Assembly: GCA_030695945.1 (NCBI GenBank) | Contig: JAUYOG010000017.1 | Span: 1-48,724, forward strand | Reading direction: 5' to 3' | Origin: Ramlibacter sp. | GTDB lineage: Bacteria; Pseudomonadota; Gammaproteobacteria; Burkholderiales; Burkholderiaceae_C | Length of the DNA: 48,724 bases | In this document: piece after piece, positions 1 through 7,788 of the stretch | Layout of the letters: each line of letters opens with the position of its first letter | How positions within the stretch are numbered: the first letter of the stretch is position 1 | Notes under the pieces: generated by a model | Database searches by the model: none | Told to the model about the DNA's origin: nothing | The model's input: the letters and a program-made list of their open reading frames with translations, nothing else | Made by a program: the position numbers and the translations under genes

Positions 1-1332
1 GAAGCGGCGCAGCTCGTCCCAGTTGTGCGAGATCACCACCTGCTCGTCGGCGTCGGTCACCCGGCTGTCGTCCCACAGTGGCATGGCCGGTGTGGCCACG
101 CCGGCGGCGCTGCGGATCGCGTTGACCGCGCCCTGCGCGAACACCATGCACTCCACCAGTGAGTTGCTGGCCAGCCGGTTGGCGCCGTGCAGGCCGGTGC
201 AGGTGGTCTCGCCCACCGCGTACAGGCCGGCGATGTCGGTGCGGCCGGCCAGGTCGGTCACCACGCCGCCGCAGGTGTAGTGCGCCGCGGGCACCACCGG
301 GATCGGCTCGCGCGTGATGTCGATGCCCAGCTCGGCGCAGCGCGCCAGGATGTTGGGGAAATGCTCCTGCAGGAACGCGGGGCTCTGGTGCGAGATGTCC
401 AGGTGCACGCAGTCCAGGCCGTGCTTCTTCATCTCGAAGTCGATCGCACGCGCCACCACGTCGCGCGGCGCGAGTTCGGCGCGCGGGTCGTGGTCGGGCA
501 TGAAACGGTGGCTGCCCAGGTGCGGTGGCAGCTTGAGGTGGCCACCTTCGCCGCGCACCGCCTCTGTGATCAGGAAACTCTTGGCGTGCGGGTGGTACAG
601 GCAGGTCGGATGGAACTGGATGAATTCCATGTTGCCGACCTGGCAGCCAGCGCGCCAGGCCGCGGCGATGCCGTCGCCGGTGGCGGTGTCGGGGTTGGTG
701 GTGTACAGGTAGACCTTGCCCGCGCCGCCGGTCGCCAGGATCGTGTGCGGGGCGCGGAAGGTCACGACTTCGTCGGAGGCATCGTCCAGCGCATACAGGC
801 CCAGGCAGGCGTTGCCGTCGGCCAGCCCAAGCTTGCGGCCGGTGATCAGGTCCACCAGGGTGTGCTGCTCGAACAGCGTGATGTTGGGCGTGCGCCGCAC
901 CCGGTCGATCAGCGTGTGCTGCACGGCCGCGCCCGTGGCGTCGGTCACGTGGACGATGCGCCGCGCGCTGTGGCCGCCCTCGCGCGTCAGGTGCAGGTGG
1001 CCGGCTTCCTGCGAGAACGGCACGCCCAGCCGGCGCAGCCACTCGATGCTCTCGGGCGCGTGCTCCACCACGAAACGGGTGGCGTCCAGCTGCGACAGGC
1101 CCGCGCCCGCCACCAAGGTATCGTCGACGTGGGACTGGAAGCTGTCGTCCTCGGCCATCACGGCGGCGATGCCGCCTTGCGCCCAGCCGCTGGCGCCGTC
1201 GCTCATGGCGCGCTTGGTGAGGATGGCGACACGGTGCGTGGGCGCGAGGTGCAGCGCCGCGGACAGGCCCGCGAGGCCGCTGCCGACGATGAGGACGTCG
1301 AAATCCTGTGCGAGTGTGTTTGACTTGTTCAT
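1..1332 (-). CDS. nadB: L-aspartate oxidase NadB (3' end cut by window edge)
   Basis: The reading frame on the minus strand starts at an ATG (complement of 1330-1332) and stays open to base 1, so about 444 codons are present and the C-terminus is missing; the family is usually about 530-540 residues. The N-terminus carries the FAD dinucleotide-binding motif VGSGLAGLSAAL. Further in are the flavoprotein motifs GWAQGGIAA, ATGGAGKVYLYTTNPDTATG and HYTCGGVVTD, which are typical of L-aspartate oxidase/succinate dehydrogenase flavoproteins. NadB oxidises L-aspartate to iminoaspartate, the first step of de novo NAD synthesis, in the cytoplasm. It lies downstream of scpA on the same strand, separated by a 92-bp stretch that carries a Comamonadaceae-type repeat. 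Confidence 0.95.
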   Translation of the reverse strand, partial: MNKSNTLAQDFDVLIVGSGLAGLSAALHLAPTHRVAILTKRAMSDGASGWAQGGIAAVMAEDDSFQSHVDDTLVAGAGLSQLDATRFVVEHAPESIEWLRRLGVPFSQEAGHLHLTREGGHSARRIVHVTDATGAAVQHTLIDRVRRTPNITLFEQHTLVDLITGRKLGLADGNACLGLYALDDASDEVVTFRAPHTILATGGAGKVYLYTTNPDTATGDGIAAAWRAGCQVGNMEFIQFHPTCLYHPHAKSFLITEAVRGEGGHLKLPPHLGSHRFMPDHDPRAELAPRDVVARAIDFEMKKHGLDCVHLDISHQSPAFLQEHFPNILARCAELGIDITREPIPVVPAAHYTCGGVVTDLAGRTDIAGLYAVGETTCTGLHGANRLASNSLVECMVFAQGAVNAIRSAAGVATPAMPLWDDSRVTDADEQVVISHNWDELRRF

Positions 1333-1345
1333 GAGATATCAGTCG

Positions 1346-1422
1346 CCGCCGGGCCGCCCCAAGGCGACTGGGCCCCCTCGGGGGGCAGCGCAGCGCACGC
1401 AGTGGGCAAGCGTGGGGGCCAT
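1346..1422. repeat. Intergenic GC-rich repeat between scpA and nadB
   Basis: This stretch contains the 19-mer CCGCCGGGCCGCCCCAAGG (1346-1364) followed by a C-run/G-run hairpin (about 1372-1386) and a second G-rich block ending GTGGGGGCC. The same 19-mer recurs exactly at 26322-26340. The arrangement resembles dispersed intergenic repeats familiar from Comamonadaceae genomes. Its function is unknown; the hairpin lies between two co-oriented genes and could affect transcript ends. Confidence 0.6.
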
Positions 1423-1424
1423 AT

Positions 1425-2279
1425 TCAAGCAGGCTGGTAGGCCAGCCGCACGTAGATGGGGGCGTAGGCTTCGGCCTGCGTGAGGTCGATCAGCGCTTCC
1501 TTGGCCAGCTCCAGCATGGCGATGAAGGTGACGATCAGCACCTGGATGCCGCGCGACGGGTCGAACAGGTTCTCGAACTCGACGAACTTGCGTCCCTGAA
1601 GCTTGCGCAGCACGATGCTCATGTGCTCGCGCACCGACAGCTCCTCGCGCGTGATCTTGTGGTGCTGCACGAGCTTGGCGCGCTTGACGATGTCGCGCCA
1701 GGCTTCCTGCAGGTCGACCACGTTGACGTCGGGGAAGCGCGGCTGCAGGGCCTGCTCGATGTAGACCTGGGCGCGAAGCACGTCGCGGCCCATCTGCGGC
1801 ACTTCGTTCAGGCGCGCTGCCGCGAGTTTCATCTGCTCGTATTCCAGCAGGCGGCGCACGAGTTCCGCACGCGGGTCCTCGGGCTCCTGGCCCTCGGCGG
1901 TCTTGCGCGGCGGCAGCAGCATGCGCGACTTGATCTCGATCAGCATCGCGGCCATCAGCAGGTATTCGGCGGCCAGCTCGAGGTTGCGCGTGCGGATCTC
2001 GTCCACGTACACGAGGTACTGGCGCGTGACGCCGGCCATCGGGATGTCGAGGATGTTGAAGTTCTGCTTGCGGATCAGGTACAGCAGCAGGTCCAGCGGC
2101 CCCTCGAAGGCCTCCAGGAACACTTCCAGCGCATCCGGGGGGATGTACAGGTCCGTGGGCATGGCGAACAGCGGTTCGCCGTAGAGCCTTGCCAGCGCCA
2201 CCTGGTCCACCACGTCGGGCATGCCGGGCACCTCGGGCGCCGCCGGTTCGGGCAGCGTCGCTTCGCCGGCCTGGGTCAT
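1425..2279 (-). CDS. scpA: Segregation and condensation protein A (ScpA)
   Basis: A 284-residue kleisin. The family core begins around residue 40 (FEGPLDLLLYLIRKQNFNI) and continues through ILDIPMAGVTRQYL and AAEYLLMAAMLIEIKSRMLL, all hallmark ScpA segments. ScpA bridges the SMC heads and, with ScpB, forms the chromosome condensation complex on the nucleoid. I chose the ATG whose first bases overlap the upstream DUF3460 stop (ATGA overlap at 2276-2279). The frame stays open about 108 codons further upstream, but that stretch is proline/arginine-rich and antisense-like, with no family similarity. The DUF3460-scpA pairing is common in Burkholderiales, and the ATGA overlap indicates translational coupling. 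Confidence 0.93.
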   Translation of the reverse strand: MTQAGEATLPEPAAPEVPGMPDVVDQVALARLYGEPLFAMPTDLYIPPDALEVFLEAFEGPLDLLLYLIRKQNFNILDIPMAGVTRQYLVYVDEIRTRNLELAAEYLLMAAMLIEIKSRMLLPPRKTAEGQEPEDPRAELVRRLLEYEQMKLAAARLNEVPQMGRDVLRAQVYIEQALQPRFPDVNVVDLQEAWRDIVKRAKLVQHHKITREELSVREHMSIVLRKLQGRKFVEFENLFDPSRGIQVLIVTFIAMLELAKEALIDLTQAEAYAPIYVRLAYQPA

Positions 2280-2494
2280 TTGCCTTCGGTCTGGTACACG
2301 TAGGGCTTCTGCGGCACGCGGGCGCTGCGCCACTCGCGCCACGCCTCGCGGTCCACCAGCTTGTCCCACCAGATGGCGCGGCTGGCGCGCTGCTCGGCTT
2401 CCAGGGAAGGCTTGGCGGTCTTGAGCCCCTCGATGAACTGGGTGACCTCCGAGTTGTAGTCGGGGCGGCGGAAGATTCGCAGGAAGATGGACAT
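2276..2494 (-). CDS. DUF3460 family protein
   Basis: A 72-residue protein beginning MSIFLRIFRRPDYNSEVTQF, recognisable as the small DUF3460 family found next to scpA in betaproteobacteria. It has no signal peptide or membrane segment and is rich in Trp and charged residues, with a WWDKLVDREAWREW motif near the middle. Its function is unknown. It is the first gene of the DUF3460-scpA unit and overlaps scpA by four bases. Confidence 0.88.
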   Translation of the reverse strand: MSIFLRIFRRPDYNSEVTQFIEGLKTAKPSLEAEQRASRAIWWDKLVDREAWREWRSARVPQKPYVYQTEGK

Positions 2495-2695
2495 GGGCAG
2501 GCCTTTTGGCTGATTTTACGCCCCACGCCTGGGGGCCTCCTTGACATAACAGGGGTCGCCCGCGCTCGGGAAGAGGTGCGATTGCATCTTTCCGGTGCGT
2601 CAATCGCGCGGCTCAGCCGTCCATTACACTTATCCGGGTATGGACGGCTCCCTGTTCGGCGCACCTGGACCGGTCTCGGCGACCGGGTTGGGAAC
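2495..2695. promoter_or_regulatory. Divergent intergenic region between DUF3460 and the hyf-like operon
   Basis: This 201-bp region must hold the promoters of both divergent units. An inverted repeat GCGATTG (2578-2584) / CAATCGC (2601-2607) lies upstream of a TACACT element at 2625-2630 that could be a plus-strand -10 box. On the minus strand TAAAAT (complement of 2514-2519) is a possible -10 for the DUF3460 unit. No convincing -35 partner is visible for either, so these are weak candidates. Confidence 0.3.
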
Positions 2696-4720
2696 ATGAG
2701 CGCCTGGCCCGATCCTTCGTCCTGGGCGCACCTGGACTGGCTCCTGGCCGCCGTCGCCGCGTGGCTCCTCGTGGGCGCCGCCGGCCTCTTCGCGTTGCGG
2801 CGCCTGGCGTTCGTGGCACGGGTGCTGTTCCCCGCGGGCGGCGCGATCGCGCTGGTCGTGTTCGGCGTGGCCCTGAGCGCCGTCTTCGCGACGCCGGAAG
2901 TGACGACGCTGCCCCTCGGCCTGCCCGGCCTGCCTTTCCACCTGCGGCTGGACGGCCTGTCGGCGTTCTTCCTGATGGTGATCGCGGGGGCGTCGGCCGG
3001 CGTGTCGGCCTTCGCGGCGGGCTACTTTCGCAAGGGGGAGGGCACACCGCCCGGGCTGCTGTGCCTGGAATACCACGTGTTCCTCGCCAGCATGGCGCTG
3101 GTGGTGCTGGCCGACGACGCCTACGCCTTCATGGTGATGTGGGAGACGATGGCGCTGTCATCGTTCTTCCTGGTCATCGCGAACCACCGGATCCCGGAAA
3201 TCCGGCGCGCCGGCTACCTCTACCTGCTGATCGCCCACATCGGCGCCATCGGCATCCTCCTGTCTTTCGGCGTGCTGCAGGCCAACACGGGCGACTACAC
3301 CTTCGCCAACATGCGGGCCCAGGCGCACACGCCGTTCTGGGCCTCCGTCGCCTTCCTGCTGGCCCTGTTCGGTTTCGGCGCCAAGGCCGGCCTGGTGCCG
3401 CTGCACGTCTGGCTGCCCGAGGCGCATCCGGCCGCGCCGTCGCCCGTGTCCGCCCTCATGAGCGGCGTGATGCTCAAGACCGCCGTCTACGGCGTGCTGC
3501 GCGTGTCGTTCGACCTCCTGCATTTCCAGGTCTGGTGGTGGGGCGTGGTCCTGCTCGCCCTGGGGCTGGCCACGGCGCTGTTCGGTGTGGTCTTTTCGGC
3601 TGCGCAGGTGGACATGAAGCGGCTGCTGGCCTATTCGTCGATCGAGAACATCGGGCTGCTGTTCGCGGGGATCGGGCTGGCCGTGCTGTTCTCGGCCTAT
3701 GGGATGAAGGCCGTGGCGGCGCTCGCGCTCACGGCGGCCCTGTACCACGTGGCGAGCCATGCCTTCTTCAAGAGCCTGCTGTTCCTCGGGACCGGTGCCG
3801 TGCTGCATGCCACGGGCGAGCGCAGCCTGGGCAAGCTGGGCGGCCTGATCCGCTACATGCCCTGGGTGACGTGGCTGACGCTGTTCGGCGCGCTGGCCTG
3901 CGCCGGCCTGCCGCCGCTGGGGGGCTTCGTGTCCGAATGGCTGCTGCTGCAAAGCTTCCTGTTCACGCCCGGCCTTCCCAGCTCGTTCCTGAACATGCTC
4001 ATCCCCGTCGTCGCTGCGTTGATCGCACTGGTGGCGGCGCTTTCCGGCTACGTCATGGTGAAATTCTTCGGCGTCGTGTTCCTCGGGCAGCCGCGCGAGG
4101 AGGCGCTGTCCCATGCGCATGACGCGGGGGCCTGGGAGCGCCTGGGCATGCTCTGGCTGGTGGCGGGCTGTGTGCTCCTCGGCCTGCTGCCCACGCAGTT
4201 CATCGCCGTGATCGACCCGGTAACGCGGCATCTGGTGGGTGCCGGCCTGGGCGAGACGGTGGCCGCCGTCGGCTGGCTGCTGGTGCCGGTGGCGATCGAG
4301 CGCGCGAGCTACGGGCCGGTGATCTTCCTGCTCGGCGTCGCCGCCGGATCGGCGCTCGCGTACCTGCTGGTGCGGGCGCTCTACCACGGCCGCTCGCGGC
4401 GCTCGCCCGCCTGGGACTGCGGGTTCCCGTGGCAGACGGCGCGCATGCAGGACACCGCCGAGGGCTTCGGCCAGCCGATCCGCCAGATCTTCGAGCCGTT
4501 CTTCCGCATGGAGCGCGAGCTGCCCCTGCCCTCCGATTCGCACCCGCGCTACCGGGTCACGATCGGCGACCACTTCTGGCACTGGATCTATCTGCCGGTG
4601 GCGGCGGGCGTCGAGCGGCTGTCGAAATGGATCGGGCTGCTGCAGCAGGGGCGGATCGCCGTGTACCTGCTCTACAGCTTCCTCACCTTGGTTGCGGTGT
4701 TGCTGGTGGTGATGAGATGA
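2696..4720 (+). CDS. hyfB: Hydrogenase-4 subunit B-like proton-translocating membrane protein
   Basis: A 674-residue polytopic membrane protein of the NuoL/M/N-MrpA antiporter family, matching the length of HyfB (about 670). Family landmarks include YHVFLASMALVVLADDAYAF, MVMWETMALSSFFLVIAN, KAGLVPLHVWLPEAHPAAPS and LLAYSSIENIGLL, which carry the conserved Glu, Lys and His residues of the proton channel. I chose the ATG at 2696 because it begins the hydrophobic N-terminus; the frame is open far upstream but only as antisense of scpA. It is the first gene of hyfB-C-E-F-G-I and overlaps hyfC by ATGA. It would form one of two antiporter-like modules of a membrane energy-converting complex. The missing NiFe ligands in hyfG mean the electron reaction is not hydrogen turnover. 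Confidence 0.9.
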   Translation: MSAWPDPSSWAHLDWLLAAVAAWLLVGAAGLFALRRLAFVARVLFPAGGAIALVVFGVALSAVFATPEVTTLPLGLPGLPFHLRLDGLSAFFLMVIAGASAGVSAFAAGYFRKGEGTPPGLLCLEYHVFLASMALVVLADDAYAFMVMWETMALSSFFLVIANHRIPEIRRAGYLYLLIAHIGAIGILLSFGVLQANTGDYTFANMRAQAHTPFWASVAFLLALFGFGAKAGLVPLHVWLPEAHPAAPSPVSALMSGVMLKTAVYGVLRVSFDLLHFQVWWWGVVLLALGLATALFGVVFSAAQVDMKRLLAYSSIENIGLLFAGIGLAVLFSAYGMKAVAALALTAALYHVASHAFFKSLLFLGTGAVLHATGERSLGKLGGLIRYMPWVTWLTLFGALACAGLPPLGGFVSEWLLLQSFLFTPGLPSSFLNMLIPVVAALIALVAALSGYVMVKFFGVVFLGQPREEALSHAHDAGAWERLGMLWLVAGCVLLGLLPTQFIAVIDPVTRHLVGAGLGETVAAVGWLLVPVAIERASYGPVIFLLGVAAGSALAYLLVRALYHGRSRRSPAWDCGFPWQTARMQDTAEGFGQPIRQIFEPFFRMERELPLPSDSHPRYRVTIGDHFWHWIYLPVAAGVERLSKWIGLLQQGRIAVYLLYSFLTLVAVLLVVMR

Positions 4721-5664
4721 GCTGGCTCGGATTCCTCTCCCAACTGTTGGCCATCGTGGCGGCCTTGCTGCTGGCGCCGCTGATGACGGGCTGGGTCAAC
4801 CAGTGCCGGGCCTGGCTGCAGAACAAGTCGGCGCCCCCGCTGCTGCAGCCGTACCGGGTGCTGCACAAGCTGTTCCACAAGGATTCGGTGCTGGCCGACA
4901 ACGCCTCGCAGCTGTTCCGGGCCGCGCCGTACATCGTGTTCGGCTGCATGGTGCTGGCCAGCGCTATCGTGCCGACGCTGTCCACGGACCTGCCGCTGTC
5001 GCCCGCGGCCGACGCCATCGCGCTGGTGGGCCTGTTCGCGCTGGCCCGCGTCTTCATCAGCCTCGCGGCGATGGACGTCGGGACGGCATTTGGCACGCTC
5101 GGGGCGCGGCGCGAGATGTTCGTCGGCTTCCTCGCGGAGCCGGCGCTGCTGATGGTCTTCTTCTGCGCCTCGCTCATCTCCAAGTCCACCTCGCTCACGA
5201 CGATCGTGGGGACGCTGGCGCACCGGGAGCTGGCGATCTATCCCAGCCTCGCTTTCGCCGGCGTGGCCTTCACCATGATCTCGCTGGCGGAGAACGCCCG
5301 TATCCCGGTGGACAACCCCGCCACGCACCTCGAACTGACGATGATCCACGAGGCGCTGATCCTCGAGTATTCGGGCCGGCACCTGGCCCTGCTCGAATGG
5401 GCCGCCAGCCTCAAGCTGTTCGCCTACTCGTGCATCGGCCTCGCGCTGTTCTTCCCCTGGGGCATTGCCGAGGCCGGGGCGCCGCTGGCGCTGCTGCTGG
5501 CGATGCCGGCGCTCGTCTTCAAGCTGGCGGTCGGCGGGGCGGCGCTGGCGTTCCTGGAGACCATCAGCGCCAAGATGCGGATCTTCCGCGTACCCGAGTT
5601 CCTGGCCACGGCCTTCATGCTGGCCGTGATCGGCCTGCTGGTCAGCATCCTGCTGGGAGCGTGA
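4717..5664 (+). CDS. hyfC: Hydrogenase-4 subunit C-like (NuoH-like) membrane protein
   Basis: A 315-residue integral membrane protein of the NuoH/HycD/HyfC family, close to the usual 310-320. Visible motifs are the amphipathic loop LLQPYRVLHKLFHKDSVLAD, ALARVFISLAAMDVGTAFGT, and SLAENARIPVDNPATHLELT with EALILEYSG; in this family the acidic residues of these loops line the path between the quinone-like/active site and the membrane arm. It starts at the ATG overlapping the hyfB stop (4717-4720) and ends eleven bases before hyfE. In complex I and hydrogenase-4 it connects the peripheral arm (HyfG/HyfI) to the antiporters. Confidence 0.92.
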   Translation: MSWLGFLSQLLAIVAALLLAPLMTGWVNQCRAWLQNKSAPPLLQPYRVLHKLFHKDSVLADNASQLFRAAPYIVFGCMVLASAIVPTLSTDLPLSPAADAIALVGLFALARVFISLAAMDVGTAFGTLGARREMFVGFLAEPALLMVFFCASLISKSTSLTTIVGTLAHRELAIYPSLAFAGVAFTMISLAENARIPVDNPATHLELTMIHEALILEYSGRHLALLEWAASLKLFAYSCIGLALFFPWGIAEAGAPLALLLAMPALVFKLAVGGAALAFLETISAKMRIFRVPEFLATAFMLAVIGLLVSILLGA

Positions 5665-5675
5665 GGGAGCATGCG

Positions 5676-6332
5676 ATGAAATACATCCCCCAGCTGATCA
5701 ACCTGCTGGCCGCCGGCATCCTGCTGCTGTCGTTCGCGATGATCTCGCAGCGCCGGATCGCGTCGCTGATCAACATCTTCGCGCTGCAGGGCGCCGCGCT
5801 GGTGGCGGCATCGGTGCTCCTGGGATACACGTCCAGCAATCCCGACCTCTACGTCTCCGCGGGGCTGACGCTCGCGCTCAAGGTGATCCTCATCCCCTGG
5901 CTGCTCTACCGCGTCATCCACCGCCTGAACGTGCGCTGGGACGTGGAGCCGCTGATCAACGTGCCCACGCTCATGATCGTGGGGATCGGCCTGGTGATCT
6001 TTTCCTTCAGCCTCGCGTTGCCGATCTCGCGCCTGTCGGCCTCGATCGCGGGCGGCTCGCTGGGCATCGCGCTGGCCTGCGTGCTGCTGTCGTTCATGAT
6101 GATGATCACGCGCTCGCGGGCCGTGCCGCAGGTGATCGGCTTCCTGTCGATGGAAAACGGCCTGATCTTCGCGGCCACCGCCGCCACCGGCGGGATGCCG
6201 ATGATCGTGGAGTTCGGCATCGCGCTGGACGTGCTGGTGGGCATCCTGATCCTCGGCGTGTTCATGTTCCAGATCCGCGAGCAGTTCGACAGCCTGGACA
6301 TCCACAACCTCGAGAAGCTGAAGGAAGACTAG
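5676..6332 (+). CDS. hyfE: Hydrogenase-4 subunit E-like (NuoK-like) membrane protein
   Basis: A 218-residue membrane protein with about six to seven hydrophobic segments, similar in length to E. coli HyfE (216). Family features are an N-terminal segment ending ISQRRIASLINIFALQGAAL and the C-terminal block RSRAVPQVIGFLSMENGLIF followed by a FGIALDVLVGILILGVFMF helix. The start at 5676 has a GAGGGAG ribosome site eight bases upstream. The stop codon abuts the GTG of hyfF directly. HyfE corresponds to NuoK and supplies part of the proton path. Confidence 0.92.
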   Translation: MKYIPQLINLLAAGILLLSFAMISQRRIASLINIFALQGAALVAASVLLGYTSSNPDLYVSAGLTLALKVILIPWLLYRVIHRLNVRWDVEPLINVPTLMIVGIGLVIFSFSLALPISRLSASIAGGSLGIALACVLLSFMMMITRSRAVPQVIGFLSMENGLIFAATAATGGMPMIVEFGIALDVLVGILILGVFMFQIREQFDSLDIHNLEKLKED

Positions 6333-7787
6333 GTGCACCCGCTGTATTTCGTCCTCGGCATCCCGATCGTGGGCGGCGTGGTGCTGGCCCTCACCGGACA
6401 CCGCGACGGCGCGCGCGACATCAACGTCGGTTTCAGCCTCGGCACCTTCCTGGCCGCCTGCGTGCTCACGGCCCGCGTGATCGACGACGGGCCGCTGTTC
6501 GCCTGGGACCGCCAGTTCTTCATCGACCCCCTCAACGTATTTCTGGTCACGCTCACGGCGTTCGTCGGGCTGACCACGGCGATCTTCTCGCGGCCCTACA
6601 TGCGGGTCGAGCGCGACCACGGCAAGATGACGCCGCCGCGCCTGCGCCTGTACCACAGCATGTACCAGCTGTTCAGCTTCACCATGCTGCTTGCGCTGAC
6701 GACCAACAACATGGGCATCCTTTGGGTGGCGATGGAGGCGGCCACGCTCACCACCGTGCTCCTCGTCAGCGTGTATCGCACGGCCGCCAGCCTGGAGGCG
6801 GCGTGGAAGTACTTCATCCTCTGCGGCGTCGGCATTGCCCTCGCGTTGCTGGGAACCGTGCTGCTGCACATGGCCTCGGAACGGGTGCTCGGCCCCGAAG
6901 GCGGGGGGCTGCTGTGGACCAACCTGGCCGAAGTCAAGAATCAGCTGGACCCCAACATCATCACGCTGGCGTTCGCGTTCCTGTTCATCGGCTACGGCAC
7001 CAAGGTCGGCCTGGTGCCGCTGCACAACTGGCTACCCGACGCCCATGCCGAAGGCCCGACGCCGGTATCCGCGGTGCTGTCGGGCCTGCTGCTGAACGTG
7101 GCGCTCTATGCGGTGCTCAGGTGCAAGGTGCTGACCGACGGGGCCCTGCAAACCGCGCTGGCCAGCCAGCTCATGATCGCGTTCGGGCTGCTGTCGGTGG
7201 TGGTGGCGGCGTTCTTCCTGTCGCGCCAGAAGGACGTGAAGCGCATGTTCGCGTACTCGTCGATCGAGCACATGGGGCTGATCACGTTCGCTTTCGGCCT
7301 GGGCGGGCCGATCGCCAATTACGCCGGGCTGCTGCACATGACGGTGCATTCCCTCATCAAGTCCGCGATCTTCTATGCCGTCGGCCACGCGTGCCAGAAG
7401 GCCGGCACCCAGGTCATGGAGGACATCCGCGGCCTGATCAAGGTCAGCCCCACGGTGGCTTGGGGCCTGATGCTGGGTTCGCTCGCGATCCTCGGCATGC
7501 CGCCGTTCGGTGTGTTCGCCAGCGAATTCCTGATCCTCACCACCGCCATGCGCGAGCAGCCATGGGCGACGCCCTTCCTGCTTCTCGCGCTGGCCGTGGC
7601 CTTCGCCGCCGTGTTCAGCAAGGTGCTGCCGATGGTGTTCGGCGAAACGACCGTGAAGCCGCTGGCCCATTCGCCGGCGTTGCTGCCCGTGTTCGTGCAT
7701 CTCGCGCTCGGCCTGATGCTGGGGCTGTATATCCCGCCTTACCTGGACCTGTGGTACCGGGAAGCGGCCCGGATGCTGGGAGGCTGA
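6333..7787 (+). CDS. hyfF: Hydrogenase-4 subunit F-like antiporter-type membrane protein
   Basis: A 484-residue NuoL/N-type membrane protein. It carries GILWVAMEAATLTTVLLVSV, GLVPLHNWLPDAHAEGPTP and RMFAYSSIEHMGLITFAFG, the expected Glu/Lys/His proton-channel motifs. The predicted start is a GTG immediately after the hyfE stop, preceded by an AAGGAAG ribosome site within the hyfE end. It is somewhat shorter than E. coli HyfF (526). With HyfB it gives the complex two antiporter modules; a third (hyfD) is absent from this operon. Confidence 0.92.
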   Translation: MHPLYFVLGIPIVGGVVLALTGHRDGARDINVGFSLGTFLAACVLTARVIDDGPLFAWDRQFFIDPLNVFLVTLTAFVGLTTAIFSRPYMRVERDHGKMTPPRLRLYHSMYQLFSFTMLLALTTNNMGILWVAMEAATLTTVLLVSVYRTAASLEAAWKYFILCGVGIALALLGTVLLHMASERVLGPEGGGLLWTNLAEVKNQLDPNIITLAFAFLFIGYGTKVGLVPLHNWLPDAHAEGPTPVSAVLSGLLLNVALYAVLRCKVLTDGALQTALASQLMIAFGLLSVVVAAFFLSRQKDVKRMFAYSSIEHMGLITFAFGLGGPIANYAGLLHMTVHSLIKSAIFYAVGHACQKAGTQVMEDIRGLIKVSPTVAWGLMLGSLAILGMPPFGVFASEFLILTTAMREQPWATPFLLLALAVAFAAVFSKVLPMVFGETTVKPLAHSPALLPVFVHLALGLMLGLYIPPYLDLWYREAARMLGG

Positions 7788-7788
7788 C

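Noticed and set aside
2280..2603. Extended N-terminus of ScpA
   Set aside because: The extra codons overlap the DUF3460 gene in another frame and lack similarity to ScpA; the ATGA junction gives a normal start.
3158..4582. Long open frame on the minus strand opposite hyfB
   Set aside because: The translation is a His/Arg/Gln-rich mixture with no motif; the plus-strand frame encodes a canonical antiporter-like protein.
5424..7025. 533-codon open frame antisense to hyfC, hyfE and hyfF
   Set aside because: It crosses three conserved genes and has low-complexity antisense composition.
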